This document shows, piece after piece, positions 22,332 through 30,767 of a stretch of 64,000 bases of DNA. The position numbers were made by a program, and so were the translations under genes. This DNA comes from DTU089 sp964421815 (GTDB lineage: Bacteria; Bacillota; Clostridia; Oscillospirales; Acutalibacteraceae). The stretch lies in assembly GCA_964421815.1 (NCBI GenBank), contig CAYQYT010000004.1:62001-126000 (forward strand), given 5' to 3'. Below the pieces are notes generated by a model. It was not told the DNA's origin and ran no database searches. It was given only the letters and a program-made list of their open reading frames with translations. The first letter of the stretch is position 1. Each line of letters begins with the position of its first letter.

Positions 22332-23105
22332 ATGAAAGTTGTTATTCTTGCAGGCGGTTACGGAACCCGAATCAGCGAAGAAAGCCAAAACAAACCCAAA
22401 CCCTTGGTTGAAATCGGAGGTTTTCCGATTCTTTGGCACATTATGAAATCCTATTCCCATTACGGCTTTAATGAATTTATAATCTGTGCGGGCTACAAGC
22501 AGTATGCCATCAAGGAGTATTTTGCAAACTATTTTCTGCACCACTCCGATGTCACCTTTGATTTTACAAAATCGAATCAATTAACAATACATTCCGAGTA
22601 TGCGGAACCCTGGAAAGTCACCGTTGTGGATACGGGACTTGATACAATGACCGGAGGACGTGTAAAAAGAGTAAGGGATTTTATCGGTAACGAAACCTTT
22701 ATGCTTACATACGGTGACGGTGTTGCGGATGTCAACATCCCCGAACTTGTTAAATTCCATAAAGATAAAGGTCAAATTGCAACCCTTACATCCGTATCAA
22801 TCGGTCAGCGTTTCGGTTGTCTTGATATTGATGAAAATAATAATATAACCTCTTTCCGCGAAAAGAACGATATGGACGGAAGCCTTGTAAACGCGGGATT
22901 CATGGTGCTTGAACCCGCCGTACTTGACTATATTGACGGGGACAGCACCTCCTTTGAAAAGGAGCCCATTGAAAATCTTGCAAAAGACGGTCAGTTAAAC
23001 GCATATATGCACACGGGATTCTGGAAGCCCGTTGATACTCTGCGTGAAAAAATCGAGCTGGACAATTTATGGAATTCCGGCAAAGCACCTTGGAAGGTTT
23101 GGTAA
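22332..23105 (+). CDS. rfbF: Glucose-1-phosphate cytidylyltransferase
   Basis: Makes CDP-D-glucose from CTP and glucose 1-phosphate, the entry step for CDP-3,6-dideoxyhexoses. The 257-residue protein begins MKVVILAGGYGTRISEES (nucleotide loop) with KPLVEIGGFPILWHIM, MLTYGDGVADV (metal Asp) and the family-specific GRVKRVRDFIGNETF and HTGFWKPVDTLREK. Length matches DdhA/RfbF. ATG at 22332; the open frame begins 18 bases earlier but the internal start gives the canonical N-terminus. It is the first of six genes on the plus strand with gaps of 1 to 18 bases: rfbF, rfbG, rfbH, a reductase, a glycosyltransferase and a ThDP enzyme. Confidence 0.95.
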   Translation: MKVVILAGGYGTRISEESQNKPKPLVEIGGFPILWHIMKSYSHYGFNEFIICAGYKQYAIKEYFANYFLHHSDVTFDFTKSNQLTIHSEYAEPWKVTVVDTGLDTMTGGRVKRVRDFIGNETFMLTYGDGVADVNIPELVKFHKDKGQIATLTSVSIGQRFGCLDIDENNNITSFREKNDMDGSLVNAGFMVLEPAVLDYIDGDSTSFEKEPIENLAKDGQLNAYMHTGFWKPVDTLREKIELDNLWNSGKAPWKVW

Positions 23106-23106
23106 T

Positions 23107-24165
23107 ATGAAAAATGATTTTTATAAAGGGAAAAAAGTTCTTGTAACAGGTCACACAGGCTTTAAAGGCACTTGGCTTTGCAAACTTTTAACCTATTTTG
23201 GAGCGGACGTTGTGGGTTATGCCCTCACTCCGCCGACAACGCCCTCCCTTTATGAACTTTCGGGTATTGACAATTTAATAAAATCATATATAGGCGACAT
23301 CCGTGATTACAACATGCTTCTTTCGGTATTTGAAAAAGAAAAGCCTGATATTGTTTTCCACCTTGCCGCCCAACCCATTGTTCGTGACAGTTACAAAATC
23401 CCGCAATATACATACGAAACGAATGTTATGGGTACAGTTAATGTTTGCGAATGTATTCGAAATACCCAATGTGTCCGCTCATTTTTAAATGTGACAACTG
23501 ACAAAGTGTATGAAAATCGGGACACGGACATCCCTTTTACCGAAGATATGCCCCTTGACGGCTTTGACCCGTATTCTAACAGTAAATCCTGTTCCGAATT
23601 GGTCACCAACAGCTACAAAAAATCATTTCTCAACAGTATGGGAATAGCCGTATCCACCGCAAGAGCCGGCAATGTTATCGGCGGCGGCGATTTTGCTAAC
23701 GACAGACTCATACCCGACTGTGTTCGTGCGGCAATGAAAAAGGAAGATATCATAATCCGCAACCCCTATTCAACACGTCCTTTTCAGCACGTTCTGGAGC
23801 CTCTTTCGGTATATTTGACCATAGCGGGAAAGCAATATATCAACAATGATTTACAAGGTTGCTACAACGTGGGTCCCGACGAATGTGACTGCCGCACCAC
23901 GGGGGATCTGGCAACAATATTTTGCTCAAATTGGGGCGAGGACTTAAAGTGGATTAATGTCTGCGAAGAAAACGCTCCCCACGAAGCAACATTTTTAAGA
24001 CTTAATACGGACAAAATCAAATCTGTTTTTGGTTGGAAACCTGTTTGGAATGTGGAAAAGGCAGTCGAAAAAACTGTTGAGTGGACAAAGGTTTACCGTT
24101 CAGAAGGCTGCATCTCGGAAATTATGACAAAGCAAATTGAAGAATTTTTTGAAACAGAGGAATAA
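23107..24165 (+). CDS. rfbG: CDP-glucose 4,6-dehydratase
   Basis: Extended short-chain dehydrogenase of 352 residues converting CDP-glucose to CDP-4-keto-6-deoxyglucose. It has the NAD loop TGHTGFKGTWLCKLL (residues about 14-28), DIVFHLAAQPIVRDSY, the TTDKVYEN motif and the catalytic Tyr/Lys in FDPYSNSKSCSEL. These are hallmarks of RfbG/DdhB. The reading frame is open from 23032, inside rfbF, but the ATG at 23107, one base after the rfbF stop, gives the proper N-terminus. Second step of the CDP-deoxysugar pathway. Confidence 0.95.
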   Translation: MKNDFYKGKKVLVTGHTGFKGTWLCKLLTYFGADVVGYALTPPTTPSLYELSGIDNLIKSYIGDIRDYNMLLSVFEKEKPDIVFHLAAQPIVRDSYKIPQYTYETNVMGTVNVCECIRNTQCVRSFLNVTTDKVYENRDTDIPFTEDMPLDGFDPYSNSKSCSELVTNSYKKSFLNSMGIAVSTARAGNVIGGGDFANDRLIPDCVRAAMKKEDIIIRNPYSTRPFQHVLEPLSVYLTIAGKQYINNDLQGCYNVGPDECDCRTTGDLATIFCSNWGEDLKWINVCEENAPHEATFLRLNTDKIKSVFGWKPVWNVEKAVEKTVEWTKVYRSEGCISEIMTKQIEEFFETEE

Positions 24166-24167
24166 AA

Positions 24168-25502
24168 ATGTTAGAAAACCTTACAAAAGAGCAAGCAAGG
24201 GAAAAAATACTCTCCTTGGTTGAGGAATATTACGATAATTTTATGCAAAAGCCGGCATATAAACAGGGGGACAGAATCTCCTATGCGGGCAGAGTGTTTG
24301 ATTCCCGCGAGGTGAAAAATCTCACAGAGTCAGCCCTTGATTTCTGGCTTACATCGGGACGGTATTGTGATGAGTTTGAAAAAAAGTTGGGGGAATATCT
24401 TGGAATCAAATATGTCTCCCTTGTTAACTCCGGGTCATCTGCAAATCTCCTTGCATTTTGGGCACTCACTTCCCCTCTTTTAAAGGAACGCGCCATAAAA
24501 CGCGGGGACGAAATAATCACCGTTGCCGCAGGTTTTCCCACAACAATCACACCCATAATCCAGTACGGAGCCGTTCCCGTATTTGTTGATATAACAATTC
24601 CTCAATATAATATTGATGTTACACAACTCAACTCCGCTTTAAGCGAGAAAACAAAAGCGGTTATGATTGCTCACACCCTGGGCAACCCCTTTGACCTTAA
24701 AGCCGTTAAGGATTTTTGTGATAAAAATGACCTTTGGCTCATAGAGGACAACTGCGACGCTTTGGGCAGCACCTATACATTGGACGGTAAAACCGCATTT
24801 ACGGGCACCGTGGGCGATATAGGAACCTCAAGTTTTTACCCACCCCACCACATGACAATGGGCGAGGGCGGTGCAGTTTACACAAGCAATCCCCTTTTAC
24901 ATAAAATAGTCCGTTCAATGCGTGATTGGGGCAGGGATTGTTCCTGTCCGTCGGGTATGGACAACCTTTGCGGTCACAGATTTCAGGGACAGTACGGGGA
25001 ACTTCCCGCGGGATATGACCACAAGTATGTTTACAGTCATTTCGGCTTCAATCTGAAAGCCACGGAAATGCAGGCATCAATCGGATGTGCCCAGTTGGAA
25101 AAATTCCCTTCATTTGTTGAAAAAAGAAAAGAAAATTTCAACGCTTTGAAAAATATGCTGAAATGTGTTGAAGATAAACTCATTCTTCCTAAAGCCGCTG
25201 AAAACAGCGACCCCTCCTGGTTCGGATTTATGATCACTTGCAGGGACGGAGTTTCCAAGAATAAAGTAGTTCAATACTGTGAGGAAAAAGGAATACAGAC
25301 CCGTATGCTCTTTTCCGGCAATATTATAAGACAACCCGTGTTTGATGAAATGAGAAAGTCCGGCGAGGGTTACAGAGTTGTGGGTGACCTTTCCGTTACC
25401 GACAGGGTTATGAACAACTCTTTCTGGATCGGAGTATATCCCGGTATGACAGAAGAAATGCTGGAATATATGGCAAAAACCATAATAGAGGCAGTAAAAT
25501 AA
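24168..25502 (+). CDS. rfbH: CDP-4-keto-6-deoxyglucose 3-dehydrase (E1)
   Basis: A 444-residue PMP- and iron-sulfur-dependent dehydrase that removes the C3 hydroxyl. It has the aminotransferase-like fold, but the Schiff-base lysine is replaced: the segment reads SSFYPPHHMTMGEGGAV, with His where aminotransferases have Lys, as in characterised E1/RfbH. The cluster ligands also fit: DNCDALG and then RDCSCPSGMDNLCGHRF, giving the C-x-C-x7-C part of the E1 motif after an upstream Cys about 60 residues earlier. It usually needs an E3 ferredoxin-like reductase (RfbI/DdhD); no such gene is in this operon, so electrons must come from elsewhere. It starts 2 bases after rfbG. Confidence 0.95.
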   Translation: MLENLTKEQAREKILSLVEEYYDNFMQKPAYKQGDRISYAGRVFDSREVKNLTESALDFWLTSGRYCDEFEKKLGEYLGIKYVSLVNSGSSANLLAFWALTSPLLKERAIKRGDEIITVAAGFPTTITPIIQYGAVPVFVDITIPQYNIDVTQLNSALSEKTKAVMIAHTLGNPFDLKAVKDFCDKNDLWLIEDNCDALGSTYTLDGKTAFTGTVGDIGTSSFYPPHHMTMGEGGAVYTSNPLLHKIVRSMRDWGRDCSCPSGMDNLCGHRFQGQYGELPAGYDHKYVYSHFGFNLKATEMQASIGCAQLEKFPSFVEKRKENFNALKNMLKCVEDKLILPKAAENSDPSWFGFMITCRDGVSKNKVVQYCEEKGIQTRMLFSGNIIRQPVFDEMRKSGEGYRVVGDLSVTDRVMNNSFWIGVYPGMTEEMLEYMAKTIIEAVK

Positions 25503-25503
25503 T

Positions 25504-26433
25504 ATGGACAAAATCAAGAGAGCCATTGTAACCGGCGGAACGGGAGTATTGGGAAACGCCCTCATAAATGAGCTTGTTTCCCGAAATATTGAAGTCCTCG
25601 TACTTGTAAGAAAGAACGGCAGAATTCAAAACATTCCCTCCCACTCCCTTGTAAAAATCCAACTATGTGCTCTGGAAGATATAGGAAAATTCAATACACC
25701 GAAAGAAAAATATGATGTATTTTTTCATTTGGCTTGGAACGGAACATACGGTGAAAGCCGAAATGACTCGGCAACCCAGGAAAAGAATGTTGAATACACC
25801 CTTGATGCCGTAAGATTCGCCTATAAATGCGGATGCAAAAAATTTGTGGGTGTTGGCAGTCAGGGAGAAAACGGAGTGCTTGAAAAGGGTAAAAAACTCT
25901 CCGCCGATTCACCCGAAAACCCTGTTTCTGCCTACGGAAAAGCAAAACTCCGTGCAGGAAAAGAAAGCCGAAAACTTTGCGAAGAATTGGGGCTTCTGCA
26001 TAATTGGTGCAGGGTTATTTCCGTTTACGGCCCTTGCGACGCACCCTACACAATGGTTATGAGCACTCTCATAAAAATGCTCCAAAACAAAGATTGTGAT
26101 TTTACCCCTGCCGAGCAGCAATGGGACTATATTTACAGCGGTGACGCGGCAAAGGCAGTTTTTTCAGTTGCAGAAAAGGGAAAGAACAATGAAATCTATG
26201 TTATCGGAAGCGGAAAATCCGATTCTTTAAAAAACTATATTTTGAAAATGGCAAAGGCCACCGGAACGACCGCAAAATGCAACTTCGGTGCATTGGAATA
26301 TTACCCCCACCAACCCATGTATCTGTGTGCCGATATTAAAAATCTCACCCATGACACGGGCTTCATTCCCGAAACGGAATTTGAAAACGGCATAGAAAAA
26401 ACCGTGGATTATATAAAAAACAACCTTGTATGA
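25504..26433 (+). CDS. NAD-dependent epimerase/reductase (SDR)
   Basis: Extended SDR of 309 residues. The nucleotide loop is VTGGTGVLGNALI (residues 9-21), the substrate/serine region is FVGVGSQGENG and the catalytic Tyr/Lys is SAYGKAKLRAG (about 140). In CDP-3,6-dideoxyhexose pathways such a reductase acts last: RfbJ/RfbS-type enzymes reduce the 4-keto group to abequose or paratose, and YerF reduces the acetyl side chain of the yersiniose precursor. Because a YerE-like ThDP enzyme is encoded three genes on, I favour the YerF role, but the sequence alone does not separate them. It starts 1 base after rfbH stop. Confidence 0.85.
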   Translation: MDKIKRAIVTGGTGVLGNALINELVSRNIEVLVLVRKNGRIQNIPSHSLVKIQLCALEDIGKFNTPKEKYDVFFHLAWNGTYGESRNDSATQEKNVEYTLDAVRFAYKCGCKKFVGVGSQGENGVLEKGKKLSADSPENPVSAYGKAKLRAGKESRKLCEELGLLHNWCRVISVYGPCDAPYTMVMSTLIKMLQNKDCDFTPAEQQWDYIYSGDAAKAVFSVAEKGKNNEIYVIGSGKSDSLKNYILKMAKATGTTAKCNFGALEYYPHQPMYLCADIKNLTHDTGFIPETEFENGIEKTVDYIKNNLV

Positions 26434-26446
26434 AAGAGGTATTAAA

Positions 26447-27385
26447 GTGAAGAAAATAGGCATAGTCATTCCCTGCTATAACGAACAGGACAACATCGTA
26501 GGTATTTGCAAAGCAGTTGAAAACGAGATACTCAATTCCCTTTCTGAATATGATTACGAAATCCTTGTAATCGACAACTGTTCAACGGATAATACCCGTC
26601 CTCTTGTTCGGGAACTTTGCCGGCAGAACAAAAAAATCAAAGCAATTTTCAATGCAAAAAACTTCGGACAGTTCAATTCCCCTTATTATGCAATTTTGCA
26701 GTCAAGCGGGGATTGCGTGATACCCATTTGTGCGGATTTTCAGGACCCTGTGGAAATGATACCGAAATTTGTTAAAGAATGGGAAAACGGATATAAAATT
26801 GTTTGCGGAATAAAAAGTGCCAGCAAGGAAAACAAAATAATGCGGTTTTTCAGAACCTGCTATTATAAACTCATTAAAAAAATGTCATCGGTGGAACAGA
26901 TTGAGCATTTCACGGGATTTGCCCTGTATGATAAGAGTTTTGTACAGGTTTTGAGGGATTTGAAAGATCCCACCCCCTTCATTCGGGGTATTGTTGCGGA
27001 ACTCGGGTTCCAAAGAAAAGACATTGAATACACCCAACAAAAACGTGCCGCGGGCAAGACCCATAACAATTTCTTCACTCTTTACGACGCGGCAATGTTG
27101 AGTTTCACATCATACACAAAAGCAGGGCTCAGAATTGCAACCTTTGTAGGTTTCTCTGCGGCCATATTGAGTTTTATCGTTGGTATCGTTTATCTTGTTT
27201 TGAAACTTATTCGTTGGGATTGGTTCCCCGGAGGTACTGCACCCACTATTATAATTCTGAGTTTCTTGTGTTCCCTCCAACTTTTCTTCCTGGGTTTTTT
27301 GGGAGAATACATAATGAATATGAATACCCGACTTATGAACCGTCCCCTTGTTATTGAGGAAGAAAGATTGAATTTTGAAGAATAG
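26447..27385 (+). CDS. Family 2 glycosyltransferase, polyprenyl-phosphate type
   Basis: A 312-residue membrane-anchored enzyme. The GT-A domain begins KKIGIVIPCYNEQDNI, with IDNCSTDNT (nucleotide region), ICADFQDPVEMI (DxD-like metal motif) and a typical AGKTHNNFFTLYDAAM amphipathic segment. Two C-terminal membrane helices (about 235-260 and 270-295) match DPM1/GtrB/ArnC-like transferases, which put a sugar on undecaprenyl phosphate. The start is a GTG at 26447 with AGAGGT 6 bases upstream; the open frame from 26426 overlaps the previous gene. It could load the CDP-deoxysugar, or a glucose, onto lipid for export; the direct nucleotide donor is not clear from sequence. Confidence 0.87.
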   Translation: MKKIGIVIPCYNEQDNIVGICKAVENEILNSLSEYDYEILVIDNCSTDNTRPLVRELCRQNKKIKAIFNAKNFGQFNSPYYAILQSSGDCVIPICADFQDPVEMIPKFVKEWENGYKIVCGIKSASKENKIMRFFRTCYYKLIKKMSSVEQIEHFTGFALYDKSFVQVLRDLKDPTPFIRGIVAELGFQRKDIEYTQQKRAAGKTHNNFFTLYDAAMLSFTSYTKAGLRIATFVGFSAAILSFIVGIVYLVLKLIRWDWFPGGTAPTIIILSFLCSLQLFFLGFLGEYIMNMNTRLMNRPLVIEEERLNFEE

Positions 27386-27403
27386 GATGGAAAGTTTTCT
27401 TTT

Positions 27404-29233
27404 ATGAAAATAAGACTTGCGGACTATGTAGCGGAATTTCTTGTAAATAAAGGTGTAACCGACTGCTTCAGTGTGGTGGGCGGCGGAGCCATGCATTTAA
27501 ACGATGCATTGGGTCATAAAGACGGGCTTACCGTAACCTACAACCATCACGAACAGGCCTGTGCCATAGCCGCAGAAAGTTACGCCCGTCTTAACAACAA
27601 AATTGCTGCCGTGTGCGTTACTACCGGACCCGGCGGAACCAATGCTCTTACGGGAGTTCTGGGCGGTTGGCTTGACTCAATTCCCATGCTTATAATCAGC
27701 GGACAGGTACGCTATGATACCACCGCAAGATATGCAATGCAGTTTACGGAGGGTATGCCATTACGTGCAGTGGGCGACCAGGAATATGACATAGTCAAAT
27801 CCGTGGAGCCAATGACAAAATATGCGGTAATGATTGAAAACCCCGAAGATATACGCTATGCCCTTGAAAAAGCCTGGCACCTTGCCACAAGCGGAAGACC
27901 CGGCCCCGCTTGGATTGATATTCCTGTTAACTTCCAGGGAACGCAGATTGAAACGGACAATTTAAGAGCATATAACCCTCTTGAAGATGATGAATCACTG
28001 CCACCTCGGATTGACAGTTCCGTAATTTCTCGGGTCATAAATGAAATTAAAAATGCCGAAAGACCTGTTCTGTATGCAGGAAACGGAATACGGCTTTCCG
28101 GCGGGTATGACACTTTCAGAGAAGTTGTAGAAAAACTTAACATCCCCGTTGTAACCTATTGGAACTCTGTTGACCTTTTGGAAACCGAACACCCTCTTTA
28201 CTGCGGACGGGGCGGAAATATGGGCGACAGACCGGGGAACTGGGCGGTGCAGAACGCGGACTTGGTTTTGGCCGTGGGCACACGCATTTCCATAAGACAG
28301 GTTGGCTATAATTTCAAAACTTGGGCAAGGGAAGCCAAGGTTATAATGGTTGATATTGACCGAGCCGAAATGAAAAAACACACAATCCATGTTGATATGC
28401 CCATTTGGGCGGACGCAAAGGATTTTCTTGAGCAAATAAACACTTCTCTTAAAAAGCCCATAAATACCAACCCCCAATGGCTTGAAGTGTGCCGAAAAAG
28501 GAAAAAAGATTATCCCGTTGTTCTCCCCTGTCGCTATGAGGAAAACGGAGAAACTGCAAATGTATATGCGTTCATTGATTATTTAAGTTCCCGCCTTCCC
28601 GAAAACAGCCTGACGGCAGTTTCAAACGGTGCTTGTTGCGTTGTGGGAAGCCAATGCTACAACATTCAGAAGGGAAGCCGTTTCATAATAAACAGCGCGG
28701 TGGCAAGTATGGGCTACGGTTTGCCCGCGGCAATCGGACTTTGTATGAGCGCAAAAAAATCCCCCACAATTTGTCTTGAGGGGGACGGCAGTATAATGAT
28801 GAATCTGCAAGAACTTCAGACAATCATTACAAACAATTTACCCATTAAAATATTCTTGATAAATAACAAAGGCTACCATTCAATACGATTGACCCAAAGC
28901 AATCTTTTCAGCGAACACACCAAGGTTGGCATAGGTCCCGAATCCAAGGATTTATCCTTCCCCGATTTTGAAAAAATTGCAACGGCTTTCGGCTATAAAT
29001 ATTTCTCCGCCAAAAGCAATGAAGAAATGAAAGCCGTTGTTGGCAAAGTTCTTTCGGAGAGCGGTCCCCTTTTCTGCGAAATATTCACGGACACAAATCA
29101 AGCATGGGAGCCCAAAAGCAGTGCAAAAAAATTGCCCGACGGAAGAATTGTAAGTCCGCCCTTGGAGGACTTGGCACCCTTTCTTCCCCGGGAAGAACTG
29201 AAAAAGAATATGTTTATAGATTTACTTGATTAA
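27404..29233 (+). CDS. ThDP-dependent enzyme, acetolactate-synthase family (YerE-like)
   Basis: A 609-residue thiamine diphosphate enzyme. Three domains are visible: the N-terminal PYR domain with the catalytic Glu in YNHHEQACAIAAESYAR, the central FAD/transhydrogenase-type domain (VLYAGNGIRLSGG), and the C-terminal PP domain with LEGDGSIMMNLQEL...FLINNKGYHS, the GDG-to-NN ThDP motif. Family members condense pyruvate with 2-oxo acids. In Yersinia YerE, a member of this family, adds a two-carbon unit from pyruvate to C4 of CDP-4-keto-3,6-dideoxyglucose; the gene context here is the same pathway. A biosynthetic acetolactate synthase is less likely because there is no small subunit gene and the operon is devoted to CDP sugars. 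It ends at a terminator. Confidence 0.85.
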   Translation: MKIRLADYVAEFLVNKGVTDCFSVVGGGAMHLNDALGHKDGLTVTYNHHEQACAIAAESYARLNNKIAAVCVTTGPGGTNALTGVLGGWLDSIPMLIISGQVRYDTTARYAMQFTEGMPLRAVGDQEYDIVKSVEPMTKYAVMIENPEDIRYALEKAWHLATSGRPGPAWIDIPVNFQGTQIETDNLRAYNPLEDDESLPPRIDSSVISRVINEIKNAERPVLYAGNGIRLSGGYDTFREVVEKLNIPVVTYWNSVDLLETEHPLYCGRGGNMGDRPGNWAVQNADLVLAVGTRISIRQVGYNFKTWAREAKVIMVDIDRAEMKKHTIHVDMPIWADAKDFLEQINTSLKKPINTNPQWLEVCRKRKKDYPVVLPCRYEENGETANVYAFIDYLSSRLPENSLTAVSNGACCVVGSQCYNIQKGSRFIINSAVASMGYGLPAAIGLCMSAKKSPTICLEGDGSIMMNLQELQTIITNNLPIKIFLINNKGYHSIRLTQSNLFSEHTKVGIGPESKDLSFPDFEKIATAFGYKYFSAKSNEEMKAVVGKVLSESGPLFCEIFTDTNQAWEPKSSAKKLPDGRIVSPPLEDLAPFLPREELKKNMFIDLLD

Positions 29234-29270
29234 AAAAGGTGCAGCCGCAAAAACGGTTGCACCTTTTATG
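29232..29270 (+). terminator. Terminator of the deoxysugar operon
   Basis: AAAAGGTGCA-GCCG, loop, CGG-TTGCACCTTTT, starting at the stop codon of the ThDP enzyme gene. It is symmetric enough to stop the converging flavin reductase transcript as well. Confidence 0.88.
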
Positions 29271-29278
29271 TACTTCTT

Positions 29279-29740
29279 TTATTTAATATTATCCCTATAA
29301 TATTTATAGGTCATTGGGTTGTCTTTTTTAAGATTTCCCGCATCCGTGACCTCGCCTAAAAATATTGTGTGGGTGGAGGTCTCCATTGTGTTAATTACCT
29401 TGCAGGTAATGTAACTCATTGCCTGGGGCAAAACGGGGAGATAGCCTTTGACGAGGTGTTCGATACCCTCAAATTTATCACAGTCCCTGCCACTTCTGAA
29501 GCCGAAAGAGCCTATGATTGACGGCTCCGTATTCTCGCCCAGAATATTCACGGCAAAAATACCCGTATCTTTTATGCACTCGTTGGTATGATTCTGTCGG
29601 TTCAGGGAAACGAGAACCGTGGGGGGCTCGGAAGTAATCTGCATGGCGGAATTCGCCGTACAACCCGTCGCCCTTCCCTTGTCCCAGGTCGTTATAGTGT
29701 AAAGACCGTATGACAAGTTAAACAATGCGCTTATATCCAT
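29279..29740 (-). CDS. Flavin reductase family protein
   Basis: A 153-residue FMN-binding split-barrel protein. It starts MDISALFNLSYGLYTITTWD and contains GRATGCTANSAMQITSEPPTVLVSLNR, the FMN-binding Ser/Thr-rich strand pair of the flavin reductase/NADH:FMN oxidoreductase family, and an INILGEN-like AVNILGEN segment. The frame is open to 29920, but the ATG at 29740 follows AGGAGG with 7 bases and begins the family sequence; the longer frame runs over the rubredoxin gene. Together with the rubredoxin encoded just upstream it forms a two-gene equivalent of the high-molecular-weight rubredoxin of acetogens, which feeds oxygen and peroxide reductases. The partner may be the rubrerythrin encoded nearby. 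Confidence 0.86.
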   Translation of the reverse strand: MDISALFNLSYGLYTITTWDKGRATGCTANSAMQITSEPPTVLVSLNRQNHTNECIKDTGIFAVNILGENTEPSIIGSFGFRSGRDCDKFEGIEHLVKGYLPVLPQAMSYITCKVINTMETSTHTIFLGEVTDAGNLKKDNPMTYKYYRDNIK

Positions 29741-29792
29741 AATATTTCCTCCTGAATCCGGGGCCAACGAAAATTCGCTGACCCCGCAAAAA

Positions 29793-29945
29793 TCAAACCT
29801 CGCTGAAAGCGTCCTTTCCGAGACCGCACACGGGACAAACCCAATCGTCCGGAATATCTTCCCATGCTGTGCCGGGAGCGATACCGCTATCCGGGTCACC
29901 CATTTCAGGGTCGTAAACATAACCGCAAGGGCATTCGTAATTCAT
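29793..29945 (-). CDS. Rubredoxin with Cys-x-Cys first knuckle
   Basis: A 50-residue rubredoxin, too short for most ORF filters. It reads MNYECPCGYVYDPEMGDPDS, then GIAPGTAWEDIPDDW and VCPVCGLGKDAFSEV. The second knuckle is the standard C-P-x-C-G, and the central GDPDSGIAPGT loop is classical. The first knuckle is C-P-C instead of C-x-x-C, so the iron site has one residue fewer between two ligands; I checked the codons (TGC CCT TGC). An AGGAGG site lies 7 bases before the ATG. It is the first gene of a two-gene unit with the flavin reductase, to which it should pass electrons. A sequencing slip is unlikely because the reading frame before and after is intact. Confidence 0.92.
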   Translation of the reverse strand: MNYECPCGYVYDPEMGDPDSGIAPGTAWEDIPDDWVCPVCGLGKDAFSEV

Positions 29946-30029
29946 AAACACACCTCCTGTCAATCATAATTACAAAGGTATTTTCAACCTGTTTGTACAA
30001 TTTATGTAATAATTGTTTAAAAAATAAAT

Positions 30030-30638
30030 TTACGGTTTATATTTCGTATTGTATCCCATATTATCCTCGGGGCGTTTTGCATTTGGATACATAACATCGC
30101 TGTATATATCCATCTGCAATTTTTTCACTAAATGATATATCTGCATATAATCGGAAATGTTGTCCAGACTTACAGAAACATCATTTCCGTTTTTATCGGT
30201 TTGTCCGGTTGTGGCTATTACGTCGCCCACGCCGAAGATTCGGTCAAATATACCTCTGTGCAGCGTAATGTTTGACATTTCGGCAAAAGATTTTGTAGTG
30301 ATGTTGCGGGAAAACACACCGCCGGAAACATATATAGCCATATCGGTAATAACATACTCCGTATTGTTGTACCTTTTAACAGAAAAAATAACACGGGCTA
30401 AATACAACCAGACGGGAAACAAATGAAGAAGCATAAAAGGAAGCATAAAGAAATCGCCGTCATTTATACCGCGGAAAACCTCTCCTGTAAGCAAACCGAA
30501 GTCAATACATCCCCATACTATCGCAATGGGTAACAGGGGATTAAATACAGTTTCAAAAATAAAGCATTTCTTGTTGGGTTTCCCCTCGTACAAAACGGTT
30601 TCAGCGGGATTAAGCATTTGTCTTAACTCTTGTTTCAT
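30030..30638 (-). CDS. Membrane PH-domain (YdbS-like) protein
   Basis: A 202-residue protein with two membrane helices (about 35-55 and 65-88) followed by a bacterial PH domain of the bPH_2/DUF304 type: KRYNNTEYVITDMAIYVSGG, SFAEMSNITLHRGIFDRIFGVGDV and a terminal helix. In Bacillus such proteins (YdbS/YdbT) are membrane proteins of uncertain role, sometimes linked to resistance to bacteriocins. The N-terminal LNPAETVLYEGKPNKK segment is also typical of the family. GGAGGGG lies 5 bases before the ATG. It stands alone, between a terminator (30656-30689) and the rubredoxin unit. Function uncertain. Confidence 0.82.
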   Translation of the reverse strand: MKQELRQMLNPAETVLYEGKPNKKCFIFETVFNPLLPIAIVWGCIDFGLLTGEVFRGINDGDFFMLPFMLLHLFPVWLYLARVIFSVKRYNNTEYVITDMAIYVSGGVFSRNITTKSFAEMSNITLHRGIFDRIFGVGDVIATTGQTDKNGNDVSVSLDNISDYMQIYHLVKKLQMDIYSDVMYPNAKRPEDNMGYNTKYKP

Positions 30639-30655
30639 ATAAACCCCTCCAAAAC

Positions 30656-30689
30656 AAAAAGTATGCTACCCAAATGATAGCATACTTTT
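30656..30689 (-). terminator. Displaced rubrerythrin terminator
   Basis: AAAAAGTATGCTA and TAGCATACTTTT form a stem with a 9-base loop, T-run on the minus strand. It lies 20 bases after a fragment of the rubrerythrin 3' end and is best explained as the original rubrerythrin terminator. Confidence 0.75.
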
Positions 30690-30708
30690 CAACTGTTTTC
30701 AACAATAA

Positions 30709-30767
30709 TTAACCGAAATATCTCTCAAGAAGACCTTTGAATGCTTTACCGTGTCTTGCTTCGCCAC
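30709..30767 (-). pseudogene. 59-bp displaced 3' end of rubrerythrin
   Basis: 56 of 59 bases match 34362-34420, the last codons of the intact rubrerythrin gene, in the same orientation. In frame it encodes EARHGKAFKGLLERYFG and the stop codon; two of the three differences are synonymous and one changes Asp to Gly at the junction. No upstream part of the gene exists here. It forms one end of a direct repeat enclosing 30768-34361. Confidence 0.85.
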
